A stretch of 10,939 bases of DNA from Candidatus Competibacteraceae bacterium. Lineage in GTDB: Bacteria; Pseudomonadota; Gammaproteobacteria; Competibacterales; Competibacteraceae. Position 1 is the stretch's first letter. Every line of letters begins with the position of its first letter. The stretch spans positions 1-10,939 of the forward strand of contig JAGRHK010000023.1 of assembly GCA_020444985.1 (NCBI GenBank). The letters run 5' to 3'. Both the position numbers and the translations under genes were made by a program. Shown piece by piece: positions 1-5,665 of this stretch. The notes below the pieces were generated by a model that saw only the letters and a list, made by a program, of their open reading frames with translations, was not told the origin of the DNA and did not search any database.

Positions 1-205
1 CAGCTCCAGGGATTGCGGAGTGGCCGATTCTTAAAAACGCATCGAAGAACGCGCCAAGACCGAAAGCCGGATCGAGTATTGATTTGGGATTATCCTTAAT
101 AACCCATGAAATCATTAAATCAGCAATATTGCAGGGCGTAAAAAATTGACCAAGTTGCTTTCGATATTGAATTGGCGTTAAGTTTTTATATTTTATCTCA
201 TGCAT
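1..205 (-). CDS. N6-adenine DNA methyltransferase, N-terminal part (runs off left edge)
   Basis: The first 68 residues of a class I SAM-dependent DNA methyltransferase of the N6-adenine type; the rest lies off the left end. Read on the minus strand from the ATG at 203-205, the protein has QYRKQLGQFFTP at residues 13-24, then IADLM, and SILDPAFGLGAFF at 42-54. QFFTP followed by a DPxxGxGxF-type motif I (SAM binding) is the signature of the HsdM / Eco57I-like N6-methylase group. The catalytic NPPY motif would lie outside the window. An in-frame TAA sits four codons before this ATG, so it is the only upstream ATG possible. No good Shine-Dalgarno is visible. The gene begins 12 nt after the ychF stop on the same strand, so it may be read through from the housekeeping operon. 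Its base composition is clearly more AT-rich than everything to the right, which suggests horizontal acquisition. The role (modification arm of a restriction-modification or other defence system) is inferred from family. Confidence 0.8.
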   Translation of the reverse strand, partial: MHEIKYKNLTPIQYRKQLGQFFTPCNIADLMISWVIKDNPKSILDPAFGLGAFFDAFLRIGHSAIPGA

Positions 206-217
206 TGATGGGAGAAC

Positions 218-1309
218 TTAAACATTAAACCGGAAATGCATGACATCGCCCTCCTGCACGATATAATCCTTGCCTTCCAGCCGCCATTTGCCCACTTCTC
301 TGGCCCCGGCTTCGCCGTTGCAGGCAATGTAATCGGCGTAGGCAATGACCTCGGCGCGAATGAAGCCGCGCTCGAAATCGGTATGAATCACCGCCGCCGC
401 CTGGGGCGCCGTCGCGCCGACCCGCACTGTCCAGGCTCGCACTTCTTTGGGGCCTGCCGTGAAATAGGTTTGCAATCCCAGCAGCTTGTAAGCCGCGTGA
501 ATCACGCGATCCAGCCCCGGCTCGGATAGTCCATAGTCCGCCAGGAACTCCGCCTTATCCGCATCATCCAGTTCCGCCAGTTCCGCCTCGATCGCCGCAC
601 ACACCGGCACAACTTCGGCCCCTTCCCGCGCTGCGATCTCCCGCACCTGAGTCAAAAACGGATTATTCTCGAAACCATCCTCAGCTACGTTGGCGACATA
701 CAGCACTGGCTTCCCAGTCAGCAGAAACAATTCCCGCAACCACTCACGTTCGGTCGCTTCCAGCGGAAAGGTGCGCACGGGCGCGCCGCCATCCAGATGC
801 GCTTGCACCCGCTCCAGTAGCGCCTTGCGCTCCAGGGCCTCTCGTCCGCCCGCCTTAGCGGCTTTTTCAGCCCGCTGCAGCGCCTTATCCACCGTCGCCA
901 GATCCGCTAGCGCCAGTTCCGTATTGATCGTTTCAATATCTTCCCCCGGATTGATGCGCCCGGAGACGTGAATCACATCATCATTTTCAAAACAGCGCAC
1001 GACCTGCGCAATCGCATCGGTTTCGCGAATATGAGCCAGGAACTGATTACCCAAGCCTTCGCCTCTTGATGCGCCAGAGACCAGTCCGGCGATGTCCACG
1101 AATTCGACCATGGCGGGGATAATTTTCTGCGACTTGACAATGGTCGCCAGCGCCGCCAACCGGGGATCGGGCACCGGCACTACCCCGACATTGGGATCAA
1201 TGGTGCAGAATGGGTAATTTTCCGCCTGGATGCCGGCCCGGGTGAGCGCGTTGAACAGGGTAGATTTGCCGACGTTCGGCAAGCCGACAATACCGCATTG
1301 AATACCCAT
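218..1309 (-). CDS. ychF: Redox-regulated ATPase YchF (Obg-family P-loop NTPase)
   Basis: Universal Obg-family P-loop protein that prefers ATP to GTP, binds ribosomes and is linked to the oxidative stress response (known for the family). The length, 363 aa, equals that of the E. coli protein as I remember it. Visible motifs: G1 GLPNVGKST at residues 9-17, G3 DIAGL at 72-76, and a G4 position reading NVAE at 207-210 instead of NKxD, the change tied to ATP preference. A coiled-coil-like charged helix covers about 135-175. A C-terminal TGS domain covers about 280-362 (TYFTAGPKEVRAW onward, ending GDVMHFRFNV). The ATG start gives MGIQCGIVGLPNVGKS, the usual N-terminus. No clear Shine-Dalgarno precedes it. 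It follows pth by 39 nt, the common pth-ychF pairing of gammaproteobacteria. A methyltransferase gene follows after only 12 nt, leaving no room for a terminator. Confidence 0.97.
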   Translation of the reverse strand: MGIQCGIVGLPNVGKSTLFNALTRAGIQAENYPFCTIDPNVGVVPVPDPRLAALATIVKSQKIIPAMVEFVDIAGLVSGASRGEGLGNQFLAHIRETDAIAQVVRCFENDDVIHVSGRINPGEDIETINTELALADLATVDKALQRAEKAAKAGGREALERKALLERVQAHLDGGAPVRTFPLEATEREWLRELFLLTGKPVLYVANVAEDGFENNPFLTQVREIAAREGAEVVPVCAAIEAELAELDDADKAEFLADYGLSEPGLDRVIHAAYKLLGLQTYFTAGPKEVRAWTVRVGATAPQAAAVIHTDFERGFIRAEVIAYADYIACNGEAGAREVGKWRLEGKDYIVQEGDVMHFRFNV

Positions 1310-1348
1310 GACGTTTTAAATTACAAACTTTAAGTGTTAAGAGGAGCA

Positions 1349-1945
1349 TCAATCAATTTTTCTTCTGTGCTGGGCTTGTGTGGCGCGTTCCCACTGACCG
1401 GCCAGAATGCGGGGCAGCTCGCGCAGGGCATCCGCAATCGCCTGTTCGACCCGCTCCTGTTCCGTGCGCGGGGCGCGGCGCAGCACATAATCCGACACTT
1501 CCCGACTGTCGCCTGGATGACCGATGCCCAAGCGCAACCGGGCAAAATCGTTGCCGCCCAAGTGAGTAATCAGGTCGCGCAGCCCATTATGCCCGCCATG
1601 CCCGCCGCTGCGTTTCAGCCGCACCGCACCTGGCGGTAGATCCAGATCGTCGTGAACGACCAGAATCGCCGGCAGTGGAATCTTGTGAAAACGGGCCAGC
1701 GCAGCAACAGCCTGACCGCTGCGGTTCATATAGGTCATTGGCTTGAGCAGCCACAACTCATGACCCGCCAATGTAATCCGGCAGGTCTCGCCATGATAGC
1801 GGGCCTCTGGACGAAAATAACCGTTCTGTTGCCGACCCAGTTCATCCACCAGCCAGAATCCGGCGTTATGGCGGGTCTGGGCATATTCCGGCCCCGGATT
1901 GCCTAAGCCAACCACCAGCCGCAATACCGGCGCTTGTTCCGCCAT
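1349..1945 (-). CDS. pth: Peptidyl-tRNA hydrolase
   Basis: Cleaves the ester bond of peptidyl-tRNAs released early from ribosomes, recycling tRNA in the cytoplasm. The protein is 198 aa from the chosen ATG (E. coli Pth is 194). Conserved residues are all present: N16 in GLGNPG, catalytic H26 in TRHNAG, M73-N74 in TYMNRSG, D99 in VVHDDLDLPPG, and N120 in GGHGGHNGLRD. The frame stays open to an ATG at 1987, which would add 14 residues (MLIRSLSLEQDTPT). I prefer 1945 because family members begin only a few residues before the first beta strand and because an AGGA lies about 10 nt upstream. The longer start does have a GAGGGGAG just upstream, but that purine run is part of a REP-like palindrome. 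The gene lies between rplY and ychF, as in many gammaproteobacteria. Identity is near certain; the start is moderately sure. Confidence 0.96.
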   Translation of the reverse strand: MAEQAPVLRLVVGLGNPGPEYAQTRHNAGFWLVDELGRQQNGYFRPEARYHGETCRITLAGHELWLLKPMTYMNRSGQAVAALARFHKIPLPAILVVHDDLDLPPGAVRLKRSGGHGGHNGLRDLITHLGGNDFARLRLGIGHPGDSREVSDYVLRRAPRTEQERVEQAIADALRELPRILAGQWERATQAQHRRKID

Positions 1946-1993
1946 CGTCGGCGTGTCCTGTTCCAAGGATAAACTACGGATCAGCATTTACTC

Positions 1994-2017
1994 CCCTCGC
2001 CCGCTCGCGGGAGAGGG
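1994..2017. repeat. REP-like palindrome between rplY and pth
   Basis: An 11-bp arm (1994-2004) faces an 11-bp arm (2007-2017) across a 2-nt centre, with 10 of 11 positions complementary (the mismatch is g1999 against a2012). The CCCTC-CCCGC / GCGGG-GAGGG type of arm, followed by GATTAGGACAGAGG, resembles the dispersed repeats that give the phrase LAGEGLG when translated and are common between genes in many proteobacteria. It fills most of the 54- to 96-nt gap between rplY and pth. It could act as a weak hairpin that protects the rplY mRNA end or lowers read-through. Copy number elsewhere cannot be seen from this window. Confidence 0.6.
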
Positions 2018-2041
2018 ATTAGGACAGAGGCGATTCGCTGC

Positions 2042-2665
2042 TCAGGACTCAACAACCTCTTCTTCACTAGCCGGCTCTTCGCCGTGACCATGGTGTACGC
2101 TGACGACAATAGCGTCGTGTTCGGAATCGGCGGCGGTATGCGCTACCAACTCTACACCCGGCGGCAAGGCAATTTGCGACAGGTGAATATTCTCGCCCAC
2201 GCTCAAATCCGCCAGATCAATCGCAATAAACTCTGGCAAGTCTTTGGGTAAACAAGAAATCTCAACCTCGATCAGAGTGCGGCTAATGACGCCGCCCTGC
2301 TGTTTGACGCCCTTGCAAGTCTCTTCATTGAGGAAATGCAGCGGTATATGCGCACGCAATTTACGATCAGCGCTGACGCGCAGAAAATCCAAATGAACGA
2401 GTGTCGGCTTGAACGGGTGGCGTTGGATATCGCGCAACACCGCGCTCTCGGTGCGGTCGCCAATTTTGAGGGTCAGAACGTGCGAATAAATCGCCTCGTT
2501 TTTCATCTGGTTGATCAGATCCATTTGATCCAGCGACAGCGGGACAGGTTCCTGGCTTCCGCCATACAAAATGGCCGGCACCTTACCGGCGCGGCGCAGG
2601 CGGCGGCTCGCACCTTTCCCCAGATCGCTACGCGGATCGGCTTGAAGTTCAAAAGTAACACTCAT
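2042..2665 (-). CDS. rplY: Large ribosomal subunit protein bL25, long CTC/TL5 form
   Basis: Binds 5S rRNA in the 50S subunit. This is the two-domain CTC/TL5 form (207 aa), not the short E. coli form of about 94 aa. The N-terminal 5S-binding domain covers about residues 1-93 (FELQADPRSDLGKGASRR, RRAGKVPAILYGG, then DIQRHPFKPTLVHLDFLRV leading into the second domain). The C-terminal beta domain covers about 100-190. The tail is His- and Glu-rich (HHGHGEEPASEEEVVES), as is common in this form. Start choice: two ATGs lie six bases apart. A GGAG ends 2 nt before the first (2671) but 8 nt before the second (2665), so the second is preferred; it also gives the usual MSVTFEL opening. It follows prs, with a 139-nt gap that holds a candidate promoter. 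The family is linked to general stress in some bacteria; nothing here tests that. Confidence 0.96.
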   Translation of the reverse strand: MSVTFELQADPRSDLGKGASRRLRRAGKVPAILYGGSQEPVPLSLDQMDLINQMKNEAIYSHVLTLKIGDRTESAVLRDIQRHPFKPTLVHLDFLRVSADRKLRAHIPLHFLNEETCKGVKQQGGVISRTLIEVEISCLPKDLPEFIAIDLADLSVGENIHLSQIALPPGVELVAHTAADSEHDAIVVSVHHGHGEEPASEEEVVES

Positions 2666-2804
2666 TCTCATTTCTCCAAACGATGAACATAAAAATGCGA
2701 CGCGCCCGCGACCAGACGCGCCGCTTTCGATGATGCCGCCCTTAACTCAGGCAGGACTACAAAATTAAACCGGTTACAAATTTAAAAATCAACAACCTGA
2801 AAGC
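2666..2804 (-). other. rplY leader / prs-rplY intergenic region
   Basis: A 139-nt gap with no gene. The half next to prs is AT-rich and carries a candidate promoter. The half next to rplY is very GC-rich and contains the 8-bp direct repeat gacgcgcc at 2699-2706 and 2715-2722, separated by 8 nt. If the promoter is real, the rplY mRNA leader is about 90 nt, long enough for a structured control element. Whether one exists is unproven. No clear terminator for prs (hairpin plus U-run) is seen. Confidence 0.4.
2764..2792 (-). promoter_or_regulatory. Candidate sigma-70 promoter for rplY
   Basis: On the minus strand a -35 box TTGATT (2787-2792, 4 of 6 to consensus) is separated by exactly 17 nt from a -10 box TTTAAT (2764-2769, 5 of 6). 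It lies just after the prs stop and about 100 nt before rplY, in an AT-rich stretch within an otherwise GC-rich region. It would let rplY-pth-ychF be transcribed apart from the upstream genes. AT-rich spacers match promoters by chance, so this is moderate support only. Confidence 0.45.
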
Positions 2805-3755
2805 TCACAAAAACAGTGAACTCACCGACTCTTCGAGATGAATGCGCCGCATGGATTCGGCCAGCAACCCCGCGACGCTGATCTGGCGAATATTGGGGCA
2901 CTCGGCGGAATCGGGACGCAGAGGAATGGTGTCAGTCACCACCAGCTCGTCCAGCGCCGAGTTGCCGATATTCTTAGCCGCCGCCCCGGACAACACTGCA
3001 TGGGTACAATAGCCGCGCACCGAAGCCGCGCCCCATTCTTTCAATGCACGGGCCGCCAAGCATAGCGTACCGGCGGTGTCCACCATGTCATCGACGATAA
3101 TGCAGTGCTGGCCCTCGACATCGCCAATCACATGCATCACCTGAGCTTGATTGGGCGCCGGCCGGCGTTTGTCGATGATCGCCAATTCGGAGTCCGCCAA
3201 TCGCTTGGCGAGGGCGCGGGCGCGCACTACGCCGCCCACGTCGGGCGAAACGACGGTCAGATCGCCCAGATTCTGTTCCTGAATATCGCTGAGCACCATC
3301 GGCGTGGCATAGATATTATCAACCGGGATATCAAAAAAACCTTGAATTTGATCGGCATGTAAATCCACGGTCAACACGCGGTCGACGCCAACGCTGGTGA
3401 TCATGTTCGCGACGACCTTGGCGGAAATCGGCACGCGCGCTGAACGGGGCCGACGATCCTGCCGGGAATAGCCGAAATAGGGGATGACTGCGGTAACGCG
3501 CACCGCCGAAGAACGCCGCAGCGCATCGGCGATCACCAGCAGCTCCATGATGTTGTCGTTGGTCGGATAGCAGGTGGGCTGCACGATGAAGACATCCTTG
3601 CCTCGCACATTCTCCATGAGTTCGACCATCACCTCGCCATCGCTGAAGCGGCTGACAACAGCTTGGCCAAGCGGCATTTGTAGATGATGGACAATCGCGT
3701 GGGCCAATTGCGGATGGGAGTTGCCCGCGAACACCATCATTCGACTTTCATACAC
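2805..3755 (-). CDS. prs: Ribose-phosphate pyrophosphokinase (PRPP synthetase)
   Basis: Makes 5-phosphoribosyl 1-diphosphate from ribose 5-phosphate and ATP, feeding purine, pyrimidine, histidine, tryptophan and NAD synthesis. The 316 aa match the class I enzyme (E. coli 315). Visible features: RFSDGE at 36-41, NVRGKDVFIVQ from 49, YFGYSRQDRR with the following RSARVPISAK, metal-ligand region DLHADQIQGFFD (H133), catalytic flexible loop KRRPAPN at 197-202, and the PRPP loop VDDMVDTAGT at 221-230. The loop has A where E. coli has G (DTGGT); the same change occurs in Pseudomonas and other relatives. The start is GTG at 3755, with a GGGGA about 9 nt upstream and a family-like short N-terminus; ATGs at 3740 or 3737 are less likely. 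A tRNA-Gln gene ends 34 nt upstream, so the prs leader begins right at the tRNA 3' end. Confidence 0.97.
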   Translation of the reverse strand: MYESRMMVFAGNSHPQLAHAIVHHLQMPLGQAVVSRFSDGEVMVELMENVRGKDVFIVQPTCYPTNDNIMELLVIADALRRSSAVRVTAVIPYFGYSRQDRRPRSARVPISAKVVANMITSVGVDRVLTVDLHADQIQGFFDIPVDNIYATPMVLSDIQEQNLGDLTVVSPDVGGVVRARALAKRLADSELAIIDKRRPAPNQAQVMHVIGDVEGQHCIIVDDMVDTAGTLCLAARALKEWGAASVRGYCTHAVLSGAAAKNIGNSALDELVVTDTIPLRPDSAECPNIRQISVAGLLAESMRRIHLEESVSSLFL

Positions 3756-3789
3756 GAACTGTTTCCCCGCTAGCGGTCTGCTGTAAAGA

Positions 3790-3864
3790 TGGCTGGGCCG
3801 CCAGGATTCGAACCTGGGAATGCTGGAGTCAAAGTCCAGTGCCTTACCACTTGGCTACGGCCCA
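3790..3864 (-). tRNA. tRNA-Gln (anticodon TTG)
   Basis: A 75-nt cloverleaf on the minus strand. Acceptor TGGGCCG pairs with CGGCCCA. The D stem is GCC/GGC with a loop containing GTGG. The anticodon stem CTGGA/TCCAG holds loop CTTTGAC, which gives anticodon TTG (reads CAA and, by wobble, CAG). The variable region is CATTC, the T stem CCAGG/CCTGG holds loop TTCGAAT, the discriminator is G, and CCA is encoded. The weak U1-A72 first pair and G73 are known identity features for glutaminyl-tRNA synthetase. It begins 15 nt after the ispE stop and ends 34 nt before prs, so it is probably cut out of the ispE-prs transcript. The same placement is known in Pseudomonas-like operons. Confidence 0.97.
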
Positions 3865-3879
3865 AAAATCAGAAGTATT

Positions 3880-4761
3880 TCAAATCAATCCGCACTGCGC
3901 CTGCGCCAGGCGCTCATGCAGGGGCGAATGATTACAACCCCGGGCGATGAACCCTGACCAATCGGTCGGTATTTGCTCAAGTACGCGCACGGCGCTGGCG
4001 GCATCCGCGAAAGCAGCGAACACGCCGGCACCTGTACCGGTCAAGCGCGCGACGCCGTGTTGCGCCAACCAAGCAGCAGCAGCGGCAACTTGCGGGTAAC
4101 GTCGGTAAACGACTGCTGCGCAATCATTGCCATTGCCGCCCACGCCTTCAACAAAGTCCGCTATTGTGAGGAGCGACGAGTTTCTTGTCAATTCCGGCTC
4201 ATTGAATATCGCGCTCGTAGCGATCGAACAGGCCGGAATCAAGACCACAAACCAAGGTTCCTCCAGCGTCATGGGCGTTAACCGTTCGCCCACGCCTTCC
4301 GCCCAGGCAGCATGACCGTGGATGAAGACCGGCACGTCAGCACCCAGTTGCAGGCCAAGTTCCGCCAGTTCCGTCACAGCCAATCCAGTGCGCCAGTAGG
4401 CATTCAACGCCACCAGAACGGTCGCCGCATCGGAACTGCCGCCGCCTAACCCACTGCCCATGGGCACCCGTTTGTCAATCCGGATCGTTGCGCCCAGTGG
4501 GGTTTTCGCCACTCGTTGTAATAAGCGGGCGGCCCGCACGATCAGGTCCTGGTCTGGGGAAACCCCGGCGACTTCTCCCTGACGTTCAATCACGCCATCC
4601 GCGCGGACATCGAACCACAACCAGTCGCTATATGCGAGGAACTGAAAGACCGTCTGCAACAGATGATAACCGTCCGCGCGGCGACCGACGATGCGCAACA
4701 TTCGGTTCAGTTTGGCCGGCGCTGGCCAGGCCGCTGCATCGGGCGGGGTTACAGCGTCCAT
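3880..4761 (-). CDS. ispE: 4-diphosphocytidyl-2-C-methyl-D-erythritol kinase
   Basis: GHMP-family kinase that phosphorylates the 2-hydroxyl of CDP-methylerythritol with ATP, the fourth step of the MEP isoprenoid pathway, in the cytoplasm. From the chosen ATG it has 293 aa (E. coli 283). Motifs: substrate-binding PAPAKLN at 13-19 with K17, GHMP glycine loop PMGSGLGGGSSDAAT at 100-114, catalytic aspartate D142 in LGADVPVF, and the third motif GTGAGVFA at 242-249. The open frame extends upstream to 4872, but that part lies antiparallel to no known family region and overlaps lolB, so it is rejected. The start at 4761 gives a 13-nt overlap with the end of lolB, with no strong Shine-Dalgarno, suggesting translational coupling. 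Order lolB-ispE-tRNA-prs is the conserved arrangement. Confidence 0.95.
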   Translation of the reverse strand: MDAVTPPDAAAWPAPAKLNRMLRIVGRRADGYHLLQTVFQFLAYSDWLWFDVRADGVIERQGEVAGVSPDQDLIVRAARLLQRVAKTPLGATIRIDKRVPMGSGLGGGSSDAATVLVALNAYWRTGLAVTELAELGLQLGADVPVFIHGHAAWAEGVGERLTPMTLEEPWFVVLIPACSIATSAIFNEPELTRNSSLLTIADFVEGVGGNGNDCAAVVYRRYPQVAAAAAWLAQHGVARLTGTGAGVFAAFADAASAVRVLEQIPTDWSGFIARGCNHSPLHERLAQAQCGLI

Positions 4762-5342
4762 TGCTGAATAACCAGCTTGATGTTCAGATCCCCATGCTGA
4801 GCAATGACGCGTTCCGGCAGGTCCAGGCCCGCGACGGAGGTCGGCGCATAAATCAGATACTCGATGACCCAACCGTTTTGTTCCAGTCGGGTCAACCGAC
4901 CCTCAGCATCTGTTTGCAGTACGGGCGCCGGTCCTGGCGCGGGCAGACCCCGCACCCAGTAACGCAGACCGTTGACCGGTAACCGCACGCCCAGCGTTTG
5001 TTCCAGCAGGTCGTCAGGGTCCGGTGCGGCCCAGGTCTGGCCTGTCTGAGTCTGCACTCGCACCTCCTGGCCATCGCTGGCAATAACGACCCGCCCCTGG
5101 CCCAGTGGGCCGATCAGATCGATACGATAGCCGGATTCCTGCTGTGTCCACTGAAACGTGGCGTGCCAGCCTTGCTGCTCGCTGATGACGCCGATGCGCC
5201 CATCCACCTGCCAATTCGCCAGTTGCATCAATCGAGTTTGTCGCGCAGTCCAGGCGCTGACTGTCTTCGGCGCAGGCGGTGGCGGCAGCGTGGCGCAAGC
5301 GGGCAACAGGAGAGTCAGAACGAGCAGAATGAGGATCCGCAT
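4749..5342 (-). CDS. lolB: Outer-membrane lipoprotein receptor LolB
   Basis: Accepts lipoproteins from the periplasmic carrier LolA and inserts them into the inner leaflet of the outer membrane; it is itself a lipoprotein. The precursor is 197 aa (E. coli about 207). A short signal peptide (MRILILLVLTLLLPAC) ends in lipobox LPAC with lipidated C16. Position +2 is Ala, not Asp, consistent with outer-membrane sorting. The mature part shows family features NWQVDGRIGV near residues 43-52 and LPVNGLRYWVRGLPAPG around 120-136, the latter a hallmark of LolB. The ATG shares one base with the TAA of the 102-aa gene upstream (TAATG), implying coupled translation, and its end overlaps ispE. Confidence 0.94.
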   Translation of the reverse strand: MRILILLVLTLLLPACATLPPPPAPKTVSAWTARQTRLMQLANWQVDGRIGVISEQQGWHATFQWTQQESGYRIDLIGPLGQGRVVIASDGQEVRVQTQTGQTWAAPDPDDLLEQTLGVRLPVNGLRYWVRGLPAPGPAPVLQTDAEGRLTRLEQNGWVIEYLIYAPTSVAGLDLPERVIAQHGDLNIKLVIQQWTL

Positions 5343-5650
5343 TACAAGGGACTGCCGGATGCCGGGATAGCCGCGTTTTCCGTAGCAGCCACCGGGCGGT
5401 CGGCCTGGTCAGCCGGGTCATCCCGCAGGCAGTGAATCAGACCCAGAGCGTTCTGGATATGGCGGGAAGCTGCGGCGAGCTGATCCTCGGGTTGAGCCGC
5501 CAGCGCCGAGGAGGCCAGGACGGCGGCGACGCTCACCAGGAATGATGAGCGTTCCAGTCCCGCTTCGTCTGCGTAACGGAGAATATAGGCGCTTGTTTCC
5601 TTGGCGCAGACAGCGATAAAATCGCTTACGCGTTGTTCATCTTCGGTCAT
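5342..5650 (-). CDS. Small protein of unknown function between TPR lipoprotein and lolB
   Basis: I do not recognise this 102-aa protein. It looks mostly helical: an acidic N-terminus (MTEDEQRVSDF), a hydrophobic stretch at about 37-52 (FLVSVAAVLASSALAA) that is short for a membrane span and could be a buried helix, then an amphipathic segment to about 77 and an Ala/Pro-rich tail. There is no signal peptide. The ATG at 5650 is chosen over a GTG at 5662 (four residues longer), because a GGTGG/GAGG purine run sits 8-12 nt before the ATG but directly abuts the GTG. It begins 15 nt after the TPR gene stop and overlaps lolB by one base (TAATG). The tight coupling on both sides supports a real gene. 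Pseudomonas, as I recall, has no gene in this slot. Confidence 0.7.
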   Translation of the reverse strand: MTEDEQRVSDFIAVCAKETSAYILRYADEAGLERSSFLVSVAAVLASSALAAQPEDQLAAASRHIQNALGLIHCLRDDPADQADRPVAATENAAIPASGSPL

Positions 5651-5665
5651 CAGGTCATCCACCCT

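Noticed and set aside
221..240. A terminator after ychF
   Set aside because: No hairpin with a T-run is found in the 12-nt gap or the adjoining end of ychF.
4762..4872. N-terminal extension of ispE by 37 residues
   Set aside because: This part lies inside lolB, has no similarity to the IspE N-terminus, and the start at 4761 gives the normal length.
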